Source: Bdellovibrionia bacterium
Lineage (GTDB): Bacteria; Bdellovibrionota; Bdellovibrionia; Bdellovibrionales; JAGQZY01
DNA: 64,000 bases
Assembly (NCBI GenBank): GCA_030424715.1
Contig: JAUHWH010000003.1
Location: forward strand, 132,148-196,147
Direction: 5' to 3'
A program made the translations under genes and the position numbers. The notes below the pieces were generated by a model, which saw only the letters and a program-made list of their open reading frames with translations, was not told where the DNA came from and made no database searches. Below, one piece after another: positions 7,782 to 16,567 of this stretch. Every line of letters begins with the position of its first letter. Position 1 is the stretch's first letter.

Positions 7782-9115
7782 AGATTGTTATAGTTGGGGC
7801 CGGTGACGTTGGTAGTTACTTGGCAAAAAATTTATCGCAGCGGGCTGAGGATGTCATTATCATCGACACCAACGCAAAAGCCCTAGAGAAAATTGAAGAG
7901 AAAACCGACGTTATGACCATGAGAGGGAACGGGACCTTTCGAAAAACTCTGTCCGAGGTGGGTGTGCAGTCCGCCGATCTCGTAGTGGGCGTGACCAGTC
8001 ACGACAACACGAATCTTGTTATCACAGCTCTGGCCAATAGCATGGGCGCGAAACGAACAGTGGCGCGGGTGGATGCTCCCGAGTTTTTTATGACTCCCGG
8101 AGGAATTGAAAGGGGTGTCTTGGGCAGTTTTGCCATTGTCTGTGCCTCTCGATTAGTGAGTGCCGAACTTTTACGCCTGGTTCGTAAAATCGAAATGCCC
8201 TACGTTGAAAATTTCTCTTCTAACTCCATCACTGTGGCCATGGTCGATGTGAATGAGGACTGTCGTTTTATAGAGAAAGCGGGTCGTGACATTGACCTTG
8301 GCAAAAGTGCTCGAGTGATTGGAATCTTCCGAGACGGGGAGCTTCGGAACGCATTGGATCTTTCTCATCTCTATCCCGGTGACAAAATTCTTCTGACGTC
8401 GAAATTAGAGAAGTTACCCATAGCCATGCGGCGCTTGGTGCAAATTCCGGGTAAAAAAGCTGTGATCATCGGAGGTGGTGATGTTGGCTATCAACTGGCG
8501 AAATCACTGCAAGAAGTGGAAAACCGCCTGACTTTGATCGATGTGGATCGTCGTCGCTGCGAGTTTTTAGCGGACAACCTCGACAAGGCGACAATCATTC
8601 ATGGTGATGGAACAAGTCTATCCTTACTGCAAGAAGAGCATGTCGAGATGGCCGACTATACCCTTGCCGTCACCCGCGCCGATGAAGTCAATTTGATGTC
8701 ATCGCTTATTAGTCAAGAAATCGGAGTGGCTAACTCTTACACCCTCGTGCATCGCCCGGGGTACGCCCATGTCTACGAGCACTTAGGGATCAAGGGCACT
8801 GCCAGTGCTCACGAATTGATATCATCGGCCGTGAACAAATACTTCCCGAACCAAACCGTACTTACCGAATCACACATTCCCGACACAGAATATTTAGTCG
8901 GGGAGTTCCAGATTCCCATCAACCTCAACAGTAAGTCGTTAAAAGTTCGCGATTTGACGATTCCTCCAGGTTGCTATTTTGTAGGCCTTTCGCGGCAAGA
9001 AGAGTTTTATTTCGGTGATGGTGATTCAGAAGTCCTAGCCGGAGACGTGATTCTCATTGTTTTAAAGAAACAAGAACTAAAAGAGCTAGAACATATGTTT
9101 AAGAAACTCAAGTAG
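7778..9115 (+). CDS. trkA: TrkA potassium uptake regulator
   Basis: Cytoplasmic ring-forming regulator of TrkH channels, binding NAD(H)/ATP. Two tandem RCK halves are visible, each beginning with a Rossmann glycine motif: GAGDVGSYLA at about residue 7 and GGGDVGYQLA at about residue 234. Each half is followed by an acidic strand end (IIDT, LIDV) and a TrkA-C-type domain. At 445 residues it has the usual E. coli-like two-repeat length. It overlaps the antiporter gene upstream by 4 nt and is followed 7 nt later by trkH, so coupled synthesis is expected. Confidence 0.92.
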   Translation: MKIVIVGAGDVGSYLAKNLSQRAEDVIIIDTNAKALEKIEEKTDVMTMRGNGTFRKTLSEVGVQSADLVVGVTSHDNTNLVITALANSMGAKRTVARVDAPEFFMTPGGIERGVLGSFAIVCASRLVSAELLRLVRKIEMPYVENFSSNSITVAMVDVNEDCRFIEKAGRDIDLGKSARVIGIFRDGELRNALDLSHLYPGDKILLTSKLEKLPIAMRRLVQIPGKKAVIIGGGDVGYQLAKSLQEVENRLTLIDVDRRRCEFLADNLDKATIIHGDGTSLSLLQEEHVEMADYTLAVTRADEVNLMSSLISQEIGVANSYTLVHRPGYAHVYEHLGIKGTASAHELISSAVNKYFPNQTVLTESHIPDTEYLVGEFQIPINLNSKSLKVRDLTIPPGCYFVGLSRQEEFYFGDGDSEVLAGDVILIVLKKQELKELEHMFKKLK

Positions 9116-9122
9116 GAGCCCT

Positions 9123-10583
9123 TTGCAAAAACAAGTCGTGGCTTACTACGTAGGTCAGCTTTTCATTATTCTGTCTTTCTTCATGCTTGCACCGTTGAGC
9201 TTAGCCTTTTTTGATGGTTCCCAGAAATCGATCAACGCCTATGTTATGGCCATCGCCGTATCGATATGCTCTGGGCTGCTGCTACGCTACATCGCGCACC
9301 GTAAAAAGGTGAACATTCTCTCTATCACTCGGCGAGAAGCCTTCGGGATTGTTGCCATCGGTTGGGTGGGGCTGGGGCTATTAAGCGGATTGCCCTTTCT
9401 ATTCGAGAACAGTATCGCCACCTTAAGTGGTTCGACCTTCGAAGCGATCTCAGGCCTGACAACGACTGGGGCCACCGTTATCAACGATATCGAATCCTTA
9501 TCGCGAGCCACCCACCTGTGGCGAGTGCTCTTGCATTGGATTGGCGGCATGGGAATCGTCGTACTCTTTGTCGCTATTTTTCCCCACATGGGATTGGGTG
9601 GTAAGCACCTCTTTAAAACAGAAGTCGCCGGCCCTATCACAGAGGGACTAAAGCCCCGCATCAAACAAACAGCGGTCCGTCTTTGGTGGCTCTACATGTT
9701 GTTCACTGCCACCTGCACGGGCCTTCTTTACCTGTCGGGTTTTTCGCTTTTCGACTCTGTCTGCCACGCCTTTTCGACCCTATCCACTGGGGGGTTTTCC
9801 ACGCGCGGCGCCAGTGTCGGAGCTTTTGACAACCCGCTGGCTGAATGGATCATCATCTTTTTTATGATGATTGGTGGGATTAACTTTAGTCTCTATTACG
9901 GTTTTTTCCGTGGACGCTTTGATAAGTTGTTCTCTAGCGTCGAAGTGCGCTTTTTTATTATGATCAATCTCTTCGTGGCCGGAGTGATCTTTTTTCTAAC
10001 CACAAGCTTTGATAGCCCGCTTATGCACGAAGAGTTTCGCGATGCCCTTTTCCAAACCGTGGCTGTTACAACGACCACCGGTCTTATGACTGCCGACTTT
10101 GACACCTATCCAGTGGTCGCCAAGTACCTACTGTTCCTCTGTATGTTTATCGGAGGCTGTGCAGGCTCGACCGCTGGGGGGCTGAAAGTCTCTCGGGTGA
10201 TGATTGTGTTCAAACGCTGCTTGCAAGAGCTCCGGCTCACTCTCCACCCCCAAGAGGTTGTCAGCACCAAGCTAGGCTCACAAACCATATCGCGACGAGT
10301 GATTAGTTCCGTTTTTATTTTTGTCTGTTCTTATTTCTTACTCTACCTCTTTGGGGTTTTTATCATGGGCGCCTTGGGCATGGACCTATCGACAGCATCA
10401 AGCAGCGTGGTCGCCTCTTTATCAAGTGTTGGCCCTGGGTTTGGCCAGGTGGGGCCAACCCAGAGCTATGACTTTGTTCATCCCATTGGGAAATACGTCT
10501 TGTGTTTTTATATGATCGCCGGTCGTCTTGAAATTTTCGTGCTTCTGACCTTGTTCACACCATCATTTTGGAGGAGGGGATAG
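9123..10583 (+). CDS. trkH: TrkH-type potassium transporter subunit
   Basis: Pore-forming membrane subunit for K+ uptake. All four pore-loop signatures can be seen: SGLTTTGAT, STLSTGGFST, VAVTTTTGLM and SLSSVGPGFG, the last being the usual degenerate fourth filter. The C-terminal basic motif GRLEIFVLL is also typical. The start is TTG at 9123, chosen because AGGAG lies at 9114-9118 and the reading frame and first hydrophobic helix begin there. The length of 486 residues is normal. It should work with the TrkA encoded just upstream. Confidence 0.93.
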   Translation: MQKQVVAYYVGQLFIILSFFMLAPLSLAFFDGSQKSINAYVMAIAVSICSGLLLRYIAHRKKVNILSITRREAFGIVAIGWVGLGLLSGLPFLFENSIATLSGSTFEAISGLTTTGATVINDIESLSRATHLWRVLLHWIGGMGIVVLFVAIFPHMGLGGKHLFKTEVAGPITEGLKPRIKQTAVRLWWLYMLFTATCTGLLYLSGFSLFDSVCHAFSTLSTGGFSTRGASVGAFDNPLAEWIIIFFMMIGGINFSLYYGFFRGRFDKLFSSVEVRFFIMINLFVAGVIFFLTTSFDSPLMHEEFRDALFQTVAVTTTTGLMTADFDTYPVVAKYLLFLCMFIGGCAGSTAGGLKVSRVMIVFKRCLQELRLTLHPQEVVSTKLGSQTISRRVISSVFIFVCSYFLLYLFGVFIMGALGMDLSTASSSVVASLSSVGPGFGQVGPTQSYDFVHPIGKYVLCFYMIAGRLEIFVLLTLFTPSFWRRG

Positions 10584-13500
10584 ATGAGAAAGATCGTTAT
10601 CCTTATCATTCTGTTCTCGATCAGCTTCGCTTTACAGTACTTCGGCGTGCTCGGTGACACCCATCAGGCCGTTCTTATGGCCATCGGATTGGTTATATTG
10701 TCAGCCTACACCTTGTCGGAGGTGGGCTCGAGTATCACTCTCCCTAGAGTCACAGGCTACATCCTGACCGGCTTGCTGCTCGGCCCTTATGCACTGAAGA
10801 TTCTATCAAAAAACGTGGTGCAAGAAATTGAAATGTTTAACACCCTAGCCATCGGATTGATTGCCATCACCGCCGGACTAGAACTGCACTTCTCTTCTCT
10901 TAAAAAGGTGATTGGTCCGATATTGACCACCTCGATCCTTAAAATTGTCAGCCTTGGAGTCTCCTTTGTTGGATTGATGTACGCTGCCAACATTTATATC
11001 TATGACTTCAATATAGGCATGGGCCTGCCTCTCGTCTCACTCGCTCTAGTGTTTGCGGCTCTGGCGCTTGGAACCAGCCCCGCTATTTCGATTGCGGTCA
11101 TCTCTGAGATGAAAGCAAAAAGTCGTATGAGCCAAATGGTTCTAGGCTCTGCGATTGTGAAAGATGTTATTGTGGTCATTATCCTGGCGGTTGCCATTTC
11201 ATTTGCCAAGTCGGTAAGTAGTGGTTCTGGCGATATGGCTGGCAGCTTCTTGCATCTTATGGAAGAATTGGGGCTTTCATTAATTGCCGGTGGATTACTT
11301 GGTCTTCTATTTATTGGGTACATTAAATACATCCGCAAAGAGATGTTTCTTTTCATCGCGGCCATGATTCTTACTACGGCTCAAATCAGTCAAGCGATCC
11401 ACTTAGAGTTGCTCTTAGTGTTTATTGTGGCTGGTATCGTGGTTCGCAACTTTTCAAAAGATCAGCATTTTTTGCACGAAGCTCTTGAGAGAGTTTCGTT
11501 ACCTGTGTTCGTTGTGTTCTTTACCAACGTCGGTGCTGGACTCAACCTAAACACCACCTGGGAGTTTTTACCCATTGCTGGATTGCTGTTTGCGGCGCGG
11601 GCCCTATGCTTTTGGGTGAGCACCCGATTGGCTGGGGGCTGGCACGATGAGTCTAAGTCCATAAAAAACCGCACATGGCTGGGATACTTGCCTCAGGCCG
11701 GAGTGACTTTAGGGCTTATTCAAATAGCATCTCGTGACTTAACAGACTACTCCGAACTAATTACCAATATCGGTATTGGCCTCGTCACTTTGAATCTGTT
11801 GATTGGCCCCATCTTTTTACGAATGGTTCTCAAAAGTGAAGAGCCCAATACGGCCAATGATACAGAAACCGACGCCCCAGTAGAAGGCAAAGAAGCAATA
11901 GAAAGTGCCGACACTGAGCAACAGGAACTGACCGAGTATGACAGCGAGTTCGACAAGATGCTGCACACTCGCTGTGAAGATATCGATGACCCCGTCTTAG
12001 AAAAGCAGTTTTACACCCTGGCTAGCAACTTCTACGACATTTTTAAGCGCAAACAAGCTCTGCCCCAACACAACATATTGAGTAACTTTATTGAAGAACT
12101 CAACAAAGTGGACGAACTCGCCCCCAAACAGATTGTTAACAAAATTGACGATCACTTTCGAAAAATGGGTGAGAAGGGTAAAGATATTTACAATGCCATC
12201 TCGTCTTTGCAAAAAGAAATCGACAAACAAGTGATTTTGGTCAAGCGTCCTTACCCGTTGAGTGCCATATATGTCCAGCAAGAGGACAGTTTATTTATCG
12301 CAATAAAAAAAGTGCTGCGGCGCCCTTACTACTGGTTCGCCAAGAAGCCGATGCGCGAAATACCACTACGAAAAGTGGCTAAATACAACCTTGAGCCTTT
12401 TATCGGCTCCTTTTCACTCCATTTGATCAATTCATGGTATCGATTGCTCGGAAAGCACATCGAGATTTTTCAAAGATCTCTTGAGAATAGTGATTTTGAA
12501 GGTGAAGACATCACAATGAGTATCGCCAAAGAAAATGAAATCTGGTTCCGCTCGATTCAGGCTGACTTCAACCTCGAGTTCTCAAGAGTGTGTGACTCAT
12601 GGGTAAAGCACCTACTTCGCATCAATACAGCTTACCTGAAAGACAGTTCTTTGCGCTATTCTCAGGTGGAGCCGATTATCTCTGAGCAGTTTGAAAAGGC
12701 CAAGAAAGACTCCATGAAGTGGGAGGAGAAGTTTATTTACTGTCGCAATCGCTTGAAAGTGATTGTACAGTCGGCTCTTCTTTCCAATGCCGTCGAGAAG
12801 TTACTCGACGAAAAGTTTTTTGGCCCCGTTAAGATCTCAAAAGAGAACACAGATCAACTTGTAAAAGATGTCTTTGAATTCTTTGACAAAATAGAAACCG
12901 ATTTAACGGAAGTGAATCAGCTCGAGAAAGACACCTATCAGGGTCTCTTGGCAGAGACCAAAAAGTTCGCCGAGGAGCATCTGCAAGCGGACCTAAAAAC
13001 AAAGTATGTCCGAGGCAGCTTTCGCTTACTCAATCGTGATATCTCAATGAATCTAAAGCAGAGCCTACCAAAAGAAGATGGGGCTTTTCAAATCGCATCG
13101 GAGCAGACCCCGGCCCACAAGGTCACCGACCCCTCGCAGATTTTAGTTAAAAAGATCAACCTCACCGAGCTGTTCGAGCAGAGTATCCTTATTAATTTTC
13201 TACCTGTGATTGAAGAGCGAATTGAGGGGGTTTCCAACTACCTAGAGTCTTTATTAATTGAGATGGAACAGGCCTTCTCCATTATCACTTACAGCCTCGA
13301 ATCTCAAATGGCAGGGGAGTCTGAGCTCAATGCGAAAGATCTCGCTGACAGTCTTATGACTTCGATTTCATCGGAGAGAGGCAAGATCAATGAGCTGTAC
13401 CAGGGACTCACGGACTACATCGATTCTTCCAGTGTTTCCACAGAAAAACTTCTTGAAGACGTACAGATTGAAGTGCGACAAGGCATCGAGCGTTCCTCGG

Positions 13501-14807
13501 TGGTTCACACTGCAAAAAACCAGTTTCGCCAGAGACTGTTCACCTTAATTCAAAAGTTCAGAGTACTAAAAGCCATCGTTGACGCACGAATTGAGTCGAC
13601 CTCTGACAAGATAAAAAAACTGGGCATCCAGCATATCGAGCGTGACATCGATAAAGAGATCGTCAAAAAAATCCAATCCAAAACCCTCGACACCACAACG
13701 ATTCGACAGTTCATTAAAGAGACCTACTCTTTTGACCGTGAGATGCAGCAACTGCCACGGGTGTACTTTCGCCTTTTCAGCCTTGACCCTATCCAAGACA
13801 AGCGTTTCTTTGTCGCCCACCGTGATCGATGGCATCATTTTGAGCCCTTCGCTAAAGCTGATGGCTTCACCGAGAGTCAGAAAATATTGATTATTGGTGA
13901 TCGGGGGATTGGAAAATCGTCTCTGATTAATATCGCTCAAATGGACATTCAGACCAATCGGCTCATCCGTTTAGAAGGGGAGAGTCTTTATGGCCCCTTG
14001 GGAGATCTGTCTCGTGCTCTGGGGGTAAAAAATACCAATGCCTCAATTCTAGCAGCTCTCCGCAAAAACGGTGCAACAATCATTATCGACAACGTTGACC
14101 ATCTTTTAAATCTGAAAAAGTTGGAGCAGTTTGAAAGACTTTTCGAAATCATAAAGCAGTCGCCTCATCAGGCCCATTGGATTCTATCCATTACAAAATT
14201 CAACCTAGACTCTTTGGATAGAGCTTTTAAGATACGCAGTCTCTTTAATAAGCTTATCGACCTCAATGAGGTTGACCTGACCACCAGTCGAGAGATCATT
14301 CTCGGCCGTCACCGCCTAAGCGGTTTGAGCATTGATTATCCGAAAACCTTCATGAGTGATTTTGCTATGAGGGTTGGTCTGTCCACAGAAGACGAAATGT
14401 TCTTTCGAGTGCTTTACGAAAGGTCTCACGGTCAATTGCGCCATTTGATTTATTTGTGGGTGCTAAGTCTCTCTGGAGCCGATGGCAAACAGATCAGCCT
14501 TTCACTTAGCCGAAGTATCGAGCGCGGACTCCCCATGATTCACGAGTTCTCGATCATTCAAAAGTACATTCTGAGTGAGCTCTATTGCTTTCATAGCATG
14601 ACTGTCAAAACACTTAGTGAAAACTTAGGGGTCTCCTATTCCATCATCGATAATGAAACTCAGTATTTGGAGCACTGTGGATTGATTGCCAGCAAAGGCA
14701 TTGATCGCAGTTTGTTTGAAATCCCCAACCCATTGGTCACTCCCGTGGGCTCTGAACTTAAAAAGGAGGGCATTCTCTATGAAGGATTCAGCCAGCTCCG
14801 CAGCTAA
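10584..14807 (+). CDS. Antiporter fused to a long cytosolic region with a P-loop NTPase
   Basis: 1407 residues in an unusual order. Residues about 1-420 are a complete CPA2-like cation:proton antiporter of some 12 membrane helices. An acidic linker follows (about 420-460), then about 600 residues of charged helical sequence. Near the C-terminus is a nucleotide-binding domain with Walker A GDRGIGKS at 1105-1112 and Walker B IIIDNVD ending at D1172. The last 70 residues resemble a winged-helix fold. The NTPase most resembles AAA/STAND-type proteins, by motif only. ATG at 10584 follows GAGGAGGGG and abuts the trkH stop. I infer an ion exchanger gated by nucleotide or by assembly. No internal stop or frameshift is present, so the fusion appears genuine. 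Confidence 0.85.
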   Translation: MRKIVILIILFSISFALQYFGVLGDTHQAVLMAIGLVILSAYTLSEVGSSITLPRVTGYILTGLLLGPYALKILSKNVVQEIEMFNTLAIGLIAITAGLELHFSSLKKVIGPILTTSILKIVSLGVSFVGLMYAANIYIYDFNIGMGLPLVSLALVFAALALGTSPAISIAVISEMKAKSRMSQMVLGSAIVKDVIVVIILAVAISFAKSVSSGSGDMAGSFLHLMEELGLSLIAGGLLGLLFIGYIKYIRKEMFLFIAAMILTTAQISQAIHLELLLVFIVAGIVVRNFSKDQHFLHEALERVSLPVFVVFFTNVGAGLNLNTTWEFLPIAGLLFAARALCFWVSTRLAGGWHDESKSIKNRTWLGYLPQAGVTLGLIQIASRDLTDYSELITNIGIGLVTLNLLIGPIFLRMVLKSEEPNTANDTETDAPVEGKEAIESADTEQQELTEYDSEFDKMLHTRCEDIDDPVLEKQFYTLASNFYDIFKRKQALPQHNILSNFIEELNKVDELAPKQIVNKIDDHFRKMGEKGKDIYNAISSLQKEIDKQVILVKRPYPLSAIYVQQEDSLFIAIKKVLRRPYYWFAKKPMREIPLRKVAKYNLEPFIGSFSLHLINSWYRLLGKHIEIFQRSLENSDFEGEDITMSIAKENEIWFRSIQADFNLEFSRVCDSWVKHLLRINTAYLKDSSLRYSQVEPIISEQFEKAKKDSMKWEEKFIYCRNRLKVIVQSALLSNAVEKLLDEKFFGPVKISKENTDQLVKDVFEFFDKIETDLTEVNQLEKDTYQGLLAETKKFAEEHLQADLKTKYVRGSFRLLNRDISMNLKQSLPKEDGAFQIASEQTPAHKVTDPSQILVKKINLTELFEQSILINFLPVIEERIEGVSNYLESLLIEMEQAFSIITYSLESQMAGESELNAKDLADSLMTSISSERGKINELYQGLTDYIDSSSVSTEKLLEDVQIEVRQGIERSSVVHTAKNQFRQRLFTLIQKFRVLKAIVDARIESTSDKIKKLGIQHIERDIDKEIVKKIQSKTLDTTTIRQFIKETYSFDREMQQLPRVYFRLFSLDPIQDKRFFVAHRDRWHHFEPFAKADGFTESQKILIIGDRGIGKSSLINIAQMDIQTNRLIRLEGESLYGPLGDLSRALGVKNTNASILAALRKNGATIIIDNVDHLLNLKKLEQFERLFEIIKQSPHQAHWILSITKFNLDSLDRAFKIRSLFNKLIDLNEVDLTTSREIILGRHRLSGLSIDYPKTFMSDFAMRVGLSTEDEMFFRVLYERSHGQLRHLIYLWVLSLSGADGKQISLSLSRSIERGLPMIHEFSIIQKYILSELYCFHSMTVKTLSENLGVSYSIIDNETQYLEHCGLIASKGIDRSLFEIPNPLVTPVGSELKKEGILYEGFSQLRS

Positions 14808-15519
14808 TGATTTCCCGATGGACTTGCCAGAGCTGTCTCTGCAAGTGGTGTCGTTTCTACAGATTGGCTTTTTTGTCCTTCTGGCTTCGTTCACGTACTA
14901 TGTCATGCGACGCTTTCTTTTGGCCATGCGAAGTACGGGTGCTCTAGAGAAGAAGACTGTCTTTTACCAAATAATCAACGTGTCGACCTTTCTCTTACCG
15001 GGCTTTATTTTTCTGTATGGCTTGACCAATGTTTCACAGGATTCACTTTTTGTATCTCTGCTGTTCTTCGTTATTTTCAGCATCATTGCCGGATTCGCTC
15101 TTGTTGAACCCAGCAAATCCATATTGGCTTCTATTTTGATCACCATCCGCGGCGATTTAAAAGTTGGCGACTATATTAGCTTTGATTCCATTGAAGGGGA
15201 GATTCATGCGATTGGAGCTTTTAACATCTTATTGCTATCTAAAAATGGCTCTCGGACTTTTATCCCCACCCACCAGATTTTGCAGCGGCCCTACGAGGTT
15301 CATGCGAAAAAAGGGGGGCCGTCGATTATGATCAGTGTTTCTGCTGACAAGATTTCGAAGCGGAATCTGGAGCGCCTCGCTCACCTATGCAGCTTTAAGC
15401 GCAAGGGTTCGGACATTCGGATCTCAACCCTGGACGGCCAGCATAAACTCTCCATCGAGATCGTGAATCGTGAATCGCGCCCCTGGGTGCAAAAATATTT
15501 TGAGCGCCATACGCAATAA
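14779..15519 (+). CDS. MscS-like mechanosensitive channel protein
   Basis: 246 residues with about three N-terminal membrane helices, then an MscS-type beta domain around LKVGDYISFDSIEGEIHAIG and the TFIPTHQIL element where the family usually has an IPN motif. This indicates a small-conductance channel-like protein, probably for turgor or ion release. I chose ATG at 14779 because AGGAGG is at 14764-14769; a longer frame from 14686 would start without a ribosome site. The gene therefore starts inside the end of the antiporter-NTPase gene (29-nt overlap), which implies coupled translation. Last gene of the ion-transport block. Confidence 0.8.
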   Translation: MKDSASSAANDFPMDLPELSLQVVSFLQIGFFVLLASFTYYVMRRFLLAMRSTGALEKKTVFYQIINVSTFLLPGFIFLYGLTNVSQDSLFVSLLFFVIFSIIAGFALVEPSKSILASILITIRGDLKVGDYISFDSIEGEIHAIGAFNILLLSKNGSRTFIPTHQILQRPYEVHAKKGGPSIMISVSADKISKRNLERLAHLCSFKRKGSDIRISTLDGQHKLSIEIVNRESRPWVQKYFERHTQ

Positions 15520-15615
15520 ACTAATTTTCACTCACTTTGGCCCAATCCTGAATTGAGGAATCCCCGCTAAAGGCAATTGTTCACAATTCCACAGGCCGAG
15601 CTGTAACATAATAAA

Positions 15616-15629
15616 GTCTTTCAAAAGAC
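15616..15629. promoter_or_regulatory. Small inverted repeat before the L,D-transpeptidase gene
   Basis: GTCTTT and AAAGAC form a perfect 6-bp inverted repeat with a 2-nt centre, 73 nt before the start codon at 15702. It may be an operator or a short leader hairpin. No clear promoter boxes can be assigned. Confidence 0.2.
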
Positions 15630-15701
15630 CATGGCCCAAAATTGAGAACCAGTCTTTCATGAAAAATCACCCCGTCAGATAATAGATCTCAGGGGGATCT
15701 T

Positions 15702-16535
15702 ATGAAAACTTTGGCTCTAGTGCTTGTTTTTCTTTCATCCAGTGCCCAAGCGATCTCGCTCGATTATCGGGTGCAGCGGGCTTATCTCAATGCAGGGGGC
15801 TCAGAAAAGGCTCTGAGCCATTTAAAATGCTTTCTCCATAACTATGGTGATGCCAGTTTCTCTCTTCGCCCAGCGAGTCTCTCAGAGCGTTGCAACAATA
15901 TGGCGGGTTCCCAGCGTCGAATTGATATCAACAATATCGAGCACGTGGTTATCGTCGACTACACCTTACCATCGACCCAGCGTCGCCTTTTCATCCTCGA
16001 CCTCAAAAGGTTAAGCCGTCCTTTTGTCGAGACCTATTTCGTGAGTCATGGACGTTATGAGGCCCCCTACGACAACGAGGTCTTAGGGATCAACCGAAAC
16101 ACCGTGCGAGACGCTCGCTATTTTAGTAATGTGTCGGGCTCCAATGCCTCTTCGTCTGGTTTTTTTATAACAGGACACAAATACCAGGGGCGTTGGGTCG
16201 GACCAGGGGGTGATAAGTACTCACTGATCGTCCACGGGATCAGTAAAAGTCGTAACGACCGCGCCTGTGACCGGGCCATCGTGCTCCATGGTAACGGCTG
16301 GGTCAAAGAGACCGGTGAGAGTTCCGGTGTGGGCATTATGAGTGATGGCTGCTTTATGGTGGACTACAATCGAGTGAACTCAATTATTGCGAAAATTCGT
16401 GGCGGAGGGGGAACTCACCACCCCAATGAAGCGAGAGTGGGAGGCAGTCTCTTTTTCACTTACGGACCCAGTGAACTCCGCTTGCCCTCAAACCACTACT
16501 GTTCTCCAAAAAGCGCCGAAACTCTCCGGCTGTAG
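15702..16535 (+). CDS. Exported L,D-transpeptidase-like protein (YkuD_2 type)
   Basis: 277 residues with a signal peptide ending at AQA (about residue 17). The catalytic part matches the murein L,D-transpeptidase-like family (YkuD_2). The histidine is H196 in VLHGNGW and the nucleophile C217 in SDGCFMV, giving the HxG...SxGC pattern. Proteins of this type are expected to act on peptidoglycan stem peptides in the periplasm, either crosslinking them or attaching other groups. The ribosome site GGGGGAT precedes ATG at 15702. A hairpin overlaps its stop codon. It is distinct in sequence from the second L,D-transpeptidase at 44937. Confidence 0.85.
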   Translation: MKTLALVLVFLSSSAQAISLDYRVQRAYLNAGGSEKALSHLKCFLHNYGDASFSLRPASLSERCNNMAGSQRRIDINNIEHVVIVDYTLPSTQRRLFILDLKRLSRPFVETYFVSHGRYEAPYDNEVLGINRNTVRDARYFSNVSGSNASSSGFFITGHKYQGRWVGPGGDKYSLIVHGISKSRNDRACDRAIVLHGNGWVKETGESSGVGIMSDGCFMVDYNRVNSIIAKIRGGGGTHHPNEARVGGSLFFTYGPSELRLPSNHYCSPKSAETLRL

Positions 16536-16553
16536 TAGTCTGTGTCTACAGCC
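16528..16553. terminator. Perfect hairpin between convergent genes
   Basis: GGCTGTAG (16528-16535) pairs with CTACAGCC (16546-16553) around a 10-nt loop. The left arm contains the stop codon of the transpeptidase gene. There is no T run on either side, so it is a non-canonical terminator or an mRNA 3'-end structure. Confidence 0.4.
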
Positions 16554-16567
16554 CCGACTCATCTCAA

